The translations under genes and the position numbers were made by a program. This document shows positions 35,501-43,206 of a stretch of DNA of 64,000 nucleotides, piece after piece. The stretch lies in assembly GCA_017527495.1 (NCBI GenBank), contig JAFXPY010000033.1, forward strand, positions 62,001 to 126,000. The letters run 5' to 3'. The notes beneath the pieces were generated by a model. The model had not been told where the DNA came from. It made no database searches and saw only the letters and a program-made list of their open reading frames with translations. How positions within the stretch are numbered: position 1 is the stretch's first letter; every line of letters starts with the position of its first letter. This DNA is from Paludibacteraceae bacterium (GTDB lineage: Bacteria; Bacteroidota; Bacteroidia; Bacteroidales; Paludibacteraceae).

Positions 35501-38500
35501 CAGACATTGCGTTTCAAGAGCAAGACACTAAGCAGCGGCGGAACTGTTCACTATCTCTATGGTGGCGGAACAGGAGGAGAAGGAACAACAAATAACACGC
35601 ACATACAGAACGCCACATTTGCTGACTCAGAAAAACAAAAATGGTTCATGGAGTCGGAAGACTTGCAGAAATACACCGTACATCTTGCAAGCGGCATAAC
35701 AACCAATGTATTAGGCTATACCACAGCCGGTGGTGCCAACAGAGTAGGTCAGTATGCAGCCGGAGTAGCCACAACAAAGAAAGACATCTGGTTCTTGCCG
35801 TTCGATGTGAGCGAATGTGTATTCTTGCCTGCTCCGGATGTAACAGGTGTAAGTCTCGATGCAACCAACTATACAATTCAGTTCCCGAAAGACCGTCTCG
35901 CCACAGCATGGCAGATAAGTACCGACGGCGGAAGCAGCTGGGTGGCACTACCAAACAAATCTGAGATTGCATGTTCAGGAAGTGTAGAGACACCGACCAC
36001 AGTACAGAGTGTTCTGCCTATGGCAACCTATCGCGGACAAGAAGTGAAGATTAAGGTTAGTGTTCCGTCAGCAACCTGCGGAACCAATATAGCCACCTTC
36101 ACAGTACCAAATCCGGTGATAACAGTAAATGGTGCAACACCATGGCATCTATATGGCATTACCGGTCAGGCATTCGACGACCAGACACAAACAATAACAC
36201 TTAGCGGCCTCTACGAAGGTGTCGGTGCTGCAACAAATGTGGCTTCGAGCAATCCTGCAATACATGCCGAGCTTGTCGCACCTATTGCAAATGGTGAAGT
36301 CCATGTGCGCCTGACCATGACAGCCGGTGCTGCCACTGCAGGTGACCACGAAACAGTACTCACATTTACCTCAACAGGTGCTGAAACAAAAACACGTACA
36401 ACAGTAATCACAATGCAGACACTTGCCGGACAATCGTTTACTAAATTAGGTGCTTATTTCTCCGGTGATTTACTCTGCAAAAACAGCGATTTGTCTGTTA
36501 GTACAAACTATGTATTCAAAATGACCAACCCGGCATACAAGTCAGCAGGTGTGCTTTGTACTCTTGGCGAATTCAATAGCTCTGACTTGAATCTCTATGA
36601 TGTTTCCACAGGGGAAAAGGTTAATTCAAAGTCATTCCCGAGGACTATGGACGGATCAGGTTATGTATCGTTCTCATTCTCCAATCATATTGGCGACATG
36701 GTGGAAGGTAAGAAATACAGATTGGTATGGACTAATACAGATCAGGCAGTAAAGAACTCGACCGGCGTTCCATATCAGGATGTAAGTTACACCTTCACCT
36801 ATGGCGACTGCTCAAAGCCTATAGCATTGCAACCCTGCCCGATAGGAACAACCTCGTTTACAGCTAACTGGATACCGTCGGGAAGTAGTGCTCAAACATT
36901 TAACGCCTACTATTATGAATTAGGTATTTCAATTTGCGATGTAACCTATACTTCAAGTAGCGCTCCTAAATTATATTATTCGCAGGCAAGCAATTATGCT
37001 GCCACAGAAAATGCATTCTTTAGTCTATTATATGGTGCGAGTTGGTCGTCTCCTTCTTCAACAATGTGTTCATGGCAGAGCGATTCATACGGTGGATGGC
37101 GAATGTGTAATACAAGCAAACGCTGGGCATTGTTTAGCAAACAATGTACAACGGCAGGAACATATACAGTAACATTCAAAGGTAGAGCAGTTTCCTACGC
37201 TAACAATGTTACTGTCTATAAGACAGACCAATATGGCGAACCTATCGGTGGTGCACTTGGCGTGTACGAATTAGCATCATCGGGTGTAACAACAGTATCA
37301 TTGCAAGTGGCACTAACTTCAGGTCAGCGCATAGCTATTGTTCCTGATTTATCGGTTAGCAGTTCGAAGGGTGTAGTTGCGGCTATTGCGTTGTCTGTTA
37401 AGCAGGTTGGTGCAAAGCACTATGTAGGCTCGACTCCTGCTGCCGGAATAGCAAGCAGTATAAACAATCGTACCGTTACCGGATTAACCGCAGGAACGAC
37501 ATATTACTACACAATAAATAATGGTTCTGAATCCAATGAAGTTTCAGTAACAACGCGTAGCGGTTCTCCTGAAATAGACTTCTCACCTGGTAAAGCTGTT
37601 CTTCAGGCCGACAAAGATGGTTCGGTAAGCACAACAATCAATCTTGATGGTAGCAATATCACTTTATGCGAATTAGAAGGTTTGCTCGGTGGAACTAATG
37701 CAAGTTACTTTAGCGTAAGTACAGCCAATGCCGTTTACAACCAAACAACAGGCGCTCTGAGTGGCTATCTGACTATCACTTATAGCCCGACAACAACAGG
37801 TAACCATACTGCCACCTATACTATCGATGGAGTAACGCTACAATTAGAAGGTCATGCTTGTCCTGCCGGCTTCGGTAGCTCGTTGGCAACAGCAGCAACA
37901 CTTGTGACAGAAAGCTCGGCACGCGCTAACTGGAGCACCAACACTACGGGCTATTTCATGCTCGCAGAGAACCAGCGTATGAACACCGAATTGCTCGCCA
38001 ATGGCGGATTTGAAGAAGACGGACTCGAATGGGATGGCGTGCCTAATACAATGCTCCCAACAAAGGGATCGAGAAGCAACGAACTCAATGCCGCAATGAA
38101 GCGAAGTGGCTCGAAAGGTTTATATGCAAGATACAATGGTAATGGTTCCTATCTCTATCAGTATAATAGTCCGGGAACGGGTGCAACAATAGCCGGTGCA
38201 GTATATGGTGAGAAGCAGACTCTGCCTGCCGGAACTTATACTATTTCAGCCTATGTTCATGGAGCAGGAAGCGCAACATCGTTAAACGCGTTCCCCGGAA
38301 GTGACCAAATGTTCTATGTCGGATTTGCAACTGACTTCCCAACCTTCTCACAACCTAATGGGCGTAAAGCAGTAGGACCACTGACAGGAACAAATGTGAA
38401 TGGTAAGAGCATTTGGGTAAAAGTGGAAGACACATTCACACTGACAGAACCAACATCAGGTTATATCTTTATTGGCAACTCACATGTTACCGGTTCCAAC

Positions 38501-41500
38501 CATGCTATTGATGATGTCAGCCTCAAATGTACAGGTATTGTGCCGGGAAATAACTTCTCGGAATACCCGATTTCGAGTGTGAGAAAATATGACCTCACAG
38601 GTCTCAAACCAAGCACTTCGTATTCCTACTATGTTGTCAATGGCGATGGTTGCGCAAGTAATATAATCAGCTTCACCACAACGTCAAGTGGTGTGGCTCC
38701 AACCATTACTGCTACTCCTAATCCGCTGACCATACAAGGTCCTAAGGGCACAACAACAAAATCTACCATAAGTATCACAGCAGAGAACGCATACTCTACT
38801 ATATTGCTCTCTGTTGCCGGTGCTTGCGGAGGACGCATCAGTGTAAGTCCTACATCGTTCAGCTCTGCAGGCGGTTTGGCTGTAGTATCGTTTACGCCGC
38901 TTGAAGGCGACGCAGAAGGTGCTTCAGGAAGTTGCACCATTAGCGCCACAACATTGGGCATTGCAGCTCCATACGACATAACCATTAACTGGTCTGTTGC
39001 TGCTGGATTGGATGTCAACACAGAAATGATTGAGGTTGTAGAACTCTCTAATGCGGATATGACCGTCGAACATAATATCGAGGGCATAAGCGACAACTCA
39101 GAGATACATATCGTGCTCGAACGCGAATTGGCTCCTGATGAGATTGAGGAGAATGTGGGCGACGAGATATTCTTCTCGAAGTACTACGAAGCTTTTATGC
39201 ACAAGAAACTCTGGGCTATCTTCAACCCGACCAACGAGAAAATCTCGCTGAAAGGTATGCAGGTATGGCGTTCTGCCGGTGGTTCTGCCGGTACACGAGG
39301 TGAATGGAACCGCACCGATGTCGTCGATTTGTCGCAATATGGTCAGGAGAAAGGCTTTATAGGCCCGCAAGAAGAAATCATCATCTACGCAAGTCAGAAC
39401 ACTTACACTTGCGAGCAAGAACGCGTAGATATGTCCGACTGGTTCGGCTATCCTAACTCAGGTCCGTTGTCTTACTCAGGTGACGATGCTCTGTTGCTCG
39501 TCCGTAAGGTTCGCACAGGCGATGCCGACTATCGCACGCCTCCTGCTGTGTCTGTTGCGGGCGATGCTCTCACATGGCGTTCTATAACCGATGATGACGA
39601 CACAGAATGGACTATGCTTGATATCATTGGCGCCCGCACAAAGAGCAATATGCCTGACGGCTCTGGTCTGAAAGGTGGCTGGACATGGCATAACTGCAAG
39701 AGTGGTACAACAGAAGCCGGCGACGACAATGGATGGGTCGGTTACGGACGCGACATTGCCGACGATGCATGGTCGAGCAACACATGTAGCGGTGAGACAG
39801 GTGGCTACCTCCTCTCTACCAACCGCTGCCTCCTGATTCGTCAGAAAAATGTCAAATCAGGTAACAATGCTGTCAATGTCAATGTGGGCAATATGTACAC
39901 CCTCGGTATCAGTCCGATACAATCGGAGTGGCAAGGTGCTCATGTGCCGACAACACCGGCAGCTAAACAAGATGAAATTTCCTGCGAGAACTTCTCGTTT
40001 ATCGGTGGTTACGACTATGCCGGTTACTACAATCGATGGACACCGCTTAACGATGATGAATATGCTGTTGGAGAACGCCGTGACGACGGATCGTACCTCG
40101 TAAGTGATGTCAATGTGCCGCGCTTCTGGTGCAACACTGTGCGCATCGAGATTGTTGAGAAAGAGACTGTCAATGGTGTGGAAATAGAGAATGTTCGTAA
40201 ATTCCAAGACTATAAAGTTCCTATCGTAGTTGACGAAGACGCTTATACCAATACAGCCAAGTTCTTCGGTGCACCTAACAACCCAACATATTCCGGTGCA
40301 GAAGACAACCAGAAGAAAGGACAGTGGAGTTCAATATGCGCCGAGTGTGATGTCGTTGTTCGCGACAATGCCAAACTGACCCACCGCACGGGTAGCAATG
40401 TGAAGAATGAATTCCATAATATGCAAGTCTATTCAGGTTCGAAACTCGATATTCCTTCAGGTCTGACACTGACTCTCAACGGCTTGCAGATGCGTGGTGT
40501 GAACGACGAAGTATCGTACGCAATAATCAACAATGGCGAGGCATCAATCAGTGTTGACACTATTGTCCATGTTAAGCGTATCGACGATGCACACTGGTAT
40601 CGTTTCTCACTGCCGTATGATTGCGACATAGCAACTATCCGTCAATTGAATGGTAAGGCAATGGGTATCTACGGAACCGATTGGGTAATCAAATACTACG
40701 ATGGTGCCGAGCGTCAGGCACAAGACAACTTTGCCGGCGTAGGTGTTTCGTCGAAGCACTGGAAGAAACTGACCGCTACTGACCGACTGAACAAACACCA
40801 AGGTTATATCATCGGTCTCTACACCACAGAGTGGGAAGGACAATCGAAATCAGTTTATTTCCCGCCGAGAAATCCGAATGCAACCTATGGTTATACAGAA
40901 GGAGGAGCAGAGACCAAGACCGCCAATGTATATGCATACACAGGCGATGGCAACCAGATGAACCGCGGTTGGAACTTCGTGGGCTCACCATTCATCTCGC
41001 TCTTCAACCCTGCCGGTCAGTCTGCTGCCAACCAAGGTATGAACAACTCATCTGTAATGATTATGGGTCAGTACGACATTGAGGAATACAAGAATACTGA
41101 TCGTGTATATGTATCTGTTCCAACCGACGCCGGTATGCGCTACTATGAGCAACGCGAGGCAGCAAGCGAGAAACTCGAACCATTCTTGCCTTACTTCGTA
41201 CAAGTGGCAGGAACAGTGGCAGAGACTAAAACTATTTCATACGCTAAGGGCGGTCGTACGCTGACCAAAGCACCTCGCCGCGAGCGTCAAGCAGAAGAGA
41301 ACCAACATGTAGGCTTCGACTTGATGATTGTTGCTCAAGACTCGACATTCGATGTTGCAGGTATAGCTCTGTCAGACGACTATGAGATAGGTTACGAAGC
41401 AGAACGCGACCTATACAAGATGACACGCAGCAAGAATCAAACTAACTTCTACACCATTGCACCTGACCAAGAGAAGATGGCATTCATTGCACTGCCGATG

Positions 41501-41965
41501 AGCAACGCTACTGACATACCTCTTGGCATCTATGTTCCGGAAATTGGTAAATACACCATTATGGTTACTCCGGGCTCCGACCTAACTGACATCGATGCCA
41601 TCTATCTTAAATACTATGGCGAACAAGTGGCTAACCTCTTGTTCGACGAGTATGAGCTTGATGCAGAAGGCTATGGCGACATAGACGGCTTCACTGTGAC
41701 TGTGGTAGTTCGCAAACGTGTTCCGACAGAAGTTGAGATAGCAACAATGGACGAAGTAGGAGTACTGCTCACACCTGCCGGAATAGAAGTAGTGGGCTTG
41801 CCACAAGGCGCAGAAGTACAATTGGTTGATGTTGTCGGCCGCACACTTGCACAACAAAAGACGACAGACGAGAGCGTACAATTCAATGCTCCTGCAACAG
41901 GCGTTTACAACATCGTCGTTCGCTATGGTAACGAACAAAAGGTAATTAAAACAGTGATTAAATAG
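29522..41965 (+). CDS. giant T9SS-secreted multidomain surface protein (4147 aa), copy 2
   Basis: An unusual 43-residue extension precedes the hydrophobic part of the signal peptide (LCLASLICLCMLTVGVGNAWA, cleavage near residue 63). Then come lectin-like beta-sandwich regions, fibronectin III modules (for example GLTSGTTYYVRPYATNGNGTA), HYDIN-like Ig modules (GSHSATITVSSTGA), Big_2 and InlB B-repeats. A lamin-tail-like domain lies near residues 3210-3370, and a C-terminal T9SS type A sorting domain takes the last 80 residues. The last roughly 1850 residues are close to those of the 3059-aa protein, with only two differences in the last 77 or so residues; the N-terminal 2300 are largely distinct. 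It is probably a cell-surface adhesin or glycan-binding protein. An 11-bp tandem repeat lies within the first 30 codons. Confidence 0.92.
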   Translation: MKHLINYLSKKSLSLENGSRMVREWFEIDSAKSRKSIGSNLSRLCLASLICLCMLTVGVGNAWADETWDLTTNSYSSSSTSTVTWSGTNATMTLEKNGGTNANNYLGGSGSYTHTRVYSKNILRITPASGQTIASIKITATSSSYTITGTWTNGSASTSGSVTTVTPTDGTKAVYCTCNATKRLSEVVVTFAAAASCTTSPTVGAGSNSAVTATGATVSCTAGITSLGSAGCTISSYGFVYGTATSPTLTTGTQVQKGTAYTTTGTAFSHSLTGLTSGTTYYVRPYATNGNGTAYGTQTLFTTLNVPTLTLDKTGIGFGDKANGGGPYTAIFTVAGSHLTSNISIAITGANAALFSVDKTSISYGSGTVAATTVTVSYTPTSAGSHSATITVSSTGATSKTISLSGTSKYTYTWMKNGAVHATTLVASGTKPTFPADPTSCDDVSTTFIGWTNAEWTGKIDDVSAKTIHETNSTMSNASANKTFYAVFAKEGAGGTTTKTYSFTIDADDFNTTSYAANNNEKTTTATATDASGATIDVDWTSNQVMKSGTNMQWQKSNGYIYNSTDLGTVNSVTVTSSAGTFTTYYGTSANPSSGTQGSGKGYFKTSVGGATGTTSKVVVNFTKSSSGGVTYSKYLTNCCTSLGTVSATLSAVSGTTANFTWSAVTGAEKYQVKVVGSSSHNAWTDATSGVTVSGLTAGSSYTAYFRAIDTNGSHCSESEETSKAFTTPKLTVSPTTITGLNYPVGSGPSEAQSFTVSGVGLTGNVTITAPTNFEVSKTSATSGFGSSVTLTPSSGTISTQTIWVRLASGLAQNTYGASNVTVAGGSATTINVSVTGTVSSACEDPTINTHPAAATYNLNATATALSVTATKNGTGPALTYQWYSNTANNNTTGSAILSATSSSYTPPTTAAGTKYYYCVVSSGACETATNTATITVRTPSITVSKTSIAYGDQARGEGHTETFTVSGTNLASGQGLSLALSGTNNAMFSIDKTSVAQTSAGAVATTTITVTYTPSSNGAHSATITVSSTGAESKTIALSGTGKWKVEWMRGDASVGTALVANSSKVAALPTTPADNALGSCANKFMGWSRTDIGNTPVVSAPADLFTDVAGSPSITANTTFYAVYATASGSETPSSVTSTFTSKSWADASSLWTSGKDGNGLTSGRGVQVTTGSSGANATTKSSYSKVTSVVVTYSTNASSGAGSIAITVGGTSMTASASVSTTGGTSDRTITYTPTSPATNLTGVVKIAVTCSTNSLYIKSVKINYTTGSATYSDYVTKCCTDWTAPTLTYSVPSGWKAGDADVNATVGGGTTHGAVSFESSNTDVLTVNASTGKIHAVGAGTATVTATWAGDATYCEKSRTSATITVTGNVTITFKMNGGGGTDNKTQSVVYNTATALTSLATLGYTAPSCKQFKGWATSEANATAGTIAYADGANITATAGTTLWATWETINYTVTKGTGTGAATFTLSPASSVACGGTITVSATPDASHKGSPVVTISPADAGTVSGTNITSVTKNITVNVSFAAKETYTVTWSANGAELTGGALGSAPTSVTEGNAIGTLPPNPTSCSDEYSSFVGWYAYEAGTESDPTTPATFASSAGDKVTTATVPTGNVTYYAVFSDGSAAGYELVTNVSGINDDDEYIITNSATTGAGYAMSTTQNSNNRGQVACDNADFETLVQKIWIEKTISDQYILYTNSDKTTCLNQPSANNYLRTKTFNYGSECYWTISITSNVATITNAGYNYQIRRNSGSSCFSCYDGTQQSVYLYRVGAAGTGYISSCGTNIKIDGNVKITAANGMWVEGNSMLTLTGTNMTDNAANVTVVVKVTEGGTSKWRVKDGTAGTTGQGGTAGLSFTDITSTDWTRNIAVTYTPAAANVTEEATITVLVKAKGASDAAAFVTKTVKVYGRSLPSNFLIAVNDGTLADGHWYAIPADMIAPYGSTCSSGLGTYKPIPITVDNNTNPTKATVAPARAVYQPVQRSSVTTSPQTLRFKSKTLSSGGTVHYLYGGGTGGEGTTNNTHIQNATFADSEKQKWFMESEDLQKYTVHLASGITTNVLGYTTAGGANRVGQYAAGVATTKKDIWFLPFDVSECVFLPAPDVTGVSLDATNYTIQFPKDRLATAWQISTDGGSSWVALPNKSEIACSGSVETPTTVQSVLPMATYRGQEVKIKVSVPSATCGTNIATFTVPNPVITVNGATPWHLYGITGQAFDDQTQTITLSGLYEGVGAATNVASSNPAIHAELVAPIANGEVHVRLTMTAGAATAGDHETVLTFTSTGAETKTRTTVITMQTLAGQSFTKLGAYFSGDLLCKNSDLSVSTNYVFKMTNPAYKSAGVLCTLGEFNSSDLNLYDVSTGEKVNSKSFPRTMDGSGYVSFSFSNHIGDMVEGKKYRLVWTNTDQAVKNSTGVPYQDVSYTFTYGDCSKPIALQPCPIGTTSFTANWIPSGSSAQTFNAYYYELGISICDVTYTSSSAPKLYYSQASNYAATENAFFSLLYGASWSSPSSTMCSWQSDSYGGWRMCNTSKRWALFSKQCTTAGTYTVTFKGRAVSYANNVTVYKTDQYGEPIGGALGVYELASSGVTTVSLQVALTSGQRIAIVPDLSVSSSKGVVAAIALSVKQVGAKHYVGSTPAAGIASSINNRTVTGLTAGTTYYYTINNGSESNEVSVTTRSGSPEIDFSPGKAVLQADKDGSVSTTINLDGSNITLCELEGLLGGTNASYFSVSTANAVYNQTTGALSGYLTITYSPTTTGNHTATYTIDGVTLQLEGHACPAGFGSSLATAATLVTESSARANWSTNTTGYFMLAENQRMNTELLANGGFEEDGLEWDGVPNTMLPTKGSRSNELNAAMKRSGSKGLYARYNGNGSYLYQYNSPGTGATIAGAVYGEKQTLPAGTYTISAYVHGAGSATSLNAFPGSDQMFYVGFATDFPTFSQPNGRKAVGPLTGTNVNGKSIWVKVEDTFTLTEPTSGYIFIGNSHVTGSNHAIDDVSLKCTGIVPGNNFSEYPISSVRKYDLTGLKPSTSYSYYVVNGDGCASNIISFTTTSSGVAPTITATPNPLTIQGPKGTTTKSTISITAENAYSTILLSVAGACGGRISVSPTSFSSAGGLAVVSFTPLEGDAEGASGSCTISATTLGIAAPYDITINWSVAAGLDVNTEMIEVVELSNADMTVEHNIEGISDNSEIHIVLERELAPDEIEENVGDEIFFSKYYEAFMHKKLWAIFNPTNEKISLKGMQVWRSAGGSAGTRGEWNRTDVVDLSQYGQEKGFIGPQEEIIIYASQNTYTCEQERVDMSDWFGYPNSGPLSYSGDDALLLVRKVRTGDADYRTPPAVSVAGDALTWRSITDDDDTEWTMLDIIGARTKSNMPDGSGLKGGWTWHNCKSGTTEAGDDNGWVGYGRDIADDAWSSNTCSGETGGYLLSTNRCLLIRQKNVKSGNNAVNVNVGNMYTLGISPIQSEWQGAHVPTTPAAKQDEISCENFSFIGGYDYAGYYNRWTPLNDDEYAVGERRDDGSYLVSDVNVPRFWCNTVRIEIVEKETVNGVEIENVRKFQDYKVPIVVDEDAYTNTAKFFGAPNNPTYSGAEDNQKKGQWSSICAECDVVVRDNAKLTHRTGSNVKNEFHNMQVYSGSKLDIPSGLTLTLNGLQMRGVNDEVSYAIINNGEASISVDTIVHVKRIDDAHWYRFSLPYDCDIATIRQLNGKAMGIYGTDWVIKYYDGAERQAQDNFAGVGVSSKHWKKLTATDRLNKHQGYIIGLYTTEWEGQSKSVYFPPRNPNATYGYTEGGAETKTANVYAYTGDGNQMNRGWNFVGSPFISLFNPAGQSAANQGMNNSSVMIMGQYDIEEYKNTDRVYVSVPTDAGMRYYEQREAASEKLEPFLPYFVQVAGTVAETKTISYAKGGRTLTKAPRRERQAEENQHVGFDLMIVAQDSTFDVAGIALSDDYEIGYEAERDLYKMTRSKNQTNFYTIAPDQEKMAFIALPMSNATDIPLGIYVPEIGKYTIMVTPGSDLTDIDAIYLKYYGEQVANLLFDEYELDAEGYGDIDGFTVTVVVRKRVPTEVEIATMDEVGVLLTPAGIEVVGLPQGAEVQLVDVVGRTLAQQKTTDESVQFNAPATGVYNIVVRYGNEQKVIKTVIK
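29567..29599 (+). repeat. 11-bp tandem repeat (x3) inside the start of the giant gene
   Basis: GAGAATGGTTC repeated three times exactly, with a degenerate fourth unit at 29600-29610. Because 11 is not a multiple of 3, each unit is read in a different frame (ENGSRMVREWFE), and gain or loss of one unit would shift the frame relative to the ATG at 29522. Each unit also contains an ATG, one in each frame. Confidence 0.9.
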
Positions 41966-41989
41966 CGATTAAACAATAATTAAAGAGTG

Positions 41990-42024
41990 TTCAATCAAGA
42001 GCCAGCGATAGGCTCTTGATTGAA
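41990..42024 (+). terminator. hairpin between giant gene and Gly-rich gene (copy 2)
   Basis: TTCAATCAAGAGCC pairs with GGCTCTTGATTGAA (14-bp stem, 7-nt loop). It sits at the same relative position as the 2881-2916 hairpin but differs in sequence, so the structure rather than the bases appears to be kept. No U-run. Confidence 0.6.
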
Positions 42025-42085
42025 ACAACTCAAATAACAGACAATCGGAAAACCAAACAATAACTAAACAAAACAATAAAATAAA

Positions 42086-42700
42086 ATGCGTCAATTACAA
42101 CAACAATTAGCAATTATTTTACTCACTTGTAGTTTATTGAGTGTCAATTTGTATGTTGAAGCTGCGAGTCGAACTGAAAATGCTGAAGCAGGGGTGAATG
42201 TTGGGGTGAATAGTCCCTCAGTCAGTCAGCCGGCTTTGAGTCAACCAAGTTATGGCAATGGATTGCAGGGAGGTAATTCTATTCTTAATCGTCGCACTAC
42301 ACCAATTCGCAGTAGTCGCTATGTATCTCCGACACAACAAAGTGGCGGTAGCGTAGGCGGGACAACGGTGTTTAATTTCCGTCAGTCGGCAGGTCGTTTG
42401 AGCGGAGGCGGTTCTGGTTCTGGTGGCGGTTCAATGAGCAGCGGAATGGGCTTAGGAGGAAGCTCACGAGGCGGCTATGGTAGCATAGGCTCAGGTGGTG
42501 GGGCGACAGGAGTCGCTGTGCCTTCAATGGGGACAACAACATTTGGCAACAACCATACGCAGTCAGGCCCGCGCCGAGTAAGTGATGACGACGACCCGGG
42601 CGAGCCCGGTGTGGAAGAACCACTCGGCAATGGAATACTCGTTTTGCTTGCAATAGCATTAGCCTTTTCCGCCAAAAAAAGAAAAGAAAAAAACATATAG
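42086..42700 (+). CDS. small secreted Gly/Ser-rich protein with PLGNG-TM-basic tail, copy 2
   Basis: A 204-aa paralogue of the protein at 2219-2827. The signal peptide (LAIILLTCSLLSVNLYVEA) and N-terminal linker differ. The next 89 residues from QSAGRLSGG are identical, through the acidic SDDDDPGEPGVEEP stretch and PLGNG. The hydrophobic segment and final basic cluster (KKRKEKN) are slightly different. The gene again lies about 120 nt downstream of a giant T9SS protein gene. The pairing in both copies suggests that the small protein helps to present or anchor the giant one, but this is inference. Confidence 0.8.
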   Translation: MRQLQQQLAIILLTCSLLSVNLYVEAASRTENAEAGVNVGVNSPSVSQPALSQPSYGNGLQGGNSILNRRTTPIRSSRYVSPTQQSGGSVGGTTVFNFRQSAGRLSGGGSGSGGGSMSSGMGLGGSSRGGYGSIGSGGGATGVAVPSMGTTTFGNNHTQSGPRRVSDDDDPGEPGVEEPLGNGILVLLAIALAFSAKKRKEKNI

Positions 42701-42735
42701 AAACTATAGAACTCTATACACCTCTATTTCTCAAA

Positions 42736-42765
42736 CTAAAATAGTCCCATGCGGGACTATTTTAG
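42736..42765. terminator. bidirectional terminator (copy 2) between Gly-rich and phosphatase genes
   Basis: CTAAAATAGTCCC pairs with GGGACTATTTTAG around ATGC. The convergent phosphatase gene's stop codon (42757-42759) lies inside the right arm. Confidence 0.85.
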
Positions 42766-43206
42766 TTTTGTAAATATTGCGTTGCAACTTTGCCAAATGT
42801 CTTGCCATGTCAGGCGAAAATCGCCGGTGTACCATGGGTCGGCAACATCATGCGGATTGTCTGTCCAGTCCATCAAAAGCGATACTTTTCTTTCCGAATC
42901 ATTACCCACGAAGCGTTGCATATTACGCAGGTTGTAGTGGTCCATGGCGATGATATAGTTGTAGTAATCATAATCGTCAGTGGTCATCTGTCGGGCATGG
43001 TGTCCGTTGCATTCTATTCCATGACTATTCAGCTCGCGTCTTGCAGGTGGATAGACCGGATTGCCAATCTCCTCTGTACTTGTGGCAGCAGAGGCTATCT
43101 CAAATTGATTGTCTAAATGCTGTTCTGCAACCAAATGTTTCATCACAAACTCTGCCATAGGGCTGCGACATATATTCCCGTGGCAGACAAAAAGGATGCG
43201 TATCAT
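42757..43206 (-). CDS. low-molecular-weight protein tyrosine phosphatase
   Basis: A 149-aa single-domain phosphatase. The P-loop CHGNICRS (C8-x5-R14) at the N-terminus holds the nucleophilic Cys and phosphate-binding Arg. DVADPWYTGDF near the C-terminus holds the general-acid Asp. It dephosphorylates phosphotyrosine proteins; LMW phosphatases near envelope genes often oppose tyrosine kinases of polysaccharide export, but no kinase is seen here. Its start overlaps the stop of the upstream DUF4832 gene by 4 nt, so the two are co-transcribed and probably translationally coupled. Confidence 0.93.
   Translation of the reverse strand: MIRILFVCHGNICRSPMAEFVMKHLVAEQHLDNQFEIASAATSTEEIGNPVYPPARRELNSHGIECNGHHARQMTTDDYDYYNYIIAMDHYNLRNMQRFVGNDSERKVSLLMDWTDNPHDVADPWYTGDFRLTWQDIWQSCNAIFTKLK

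Larger units (their letters stand above)
36420..42765 (+). repeat. right arm of the multi-kilobase inverted duplication
   Basis: Reverse-complement match to about 2159-8500, covering the C-terminal half of the giant gene, the hairpin, the Gly-rich gene and its terminator. Confidence 0.75.
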
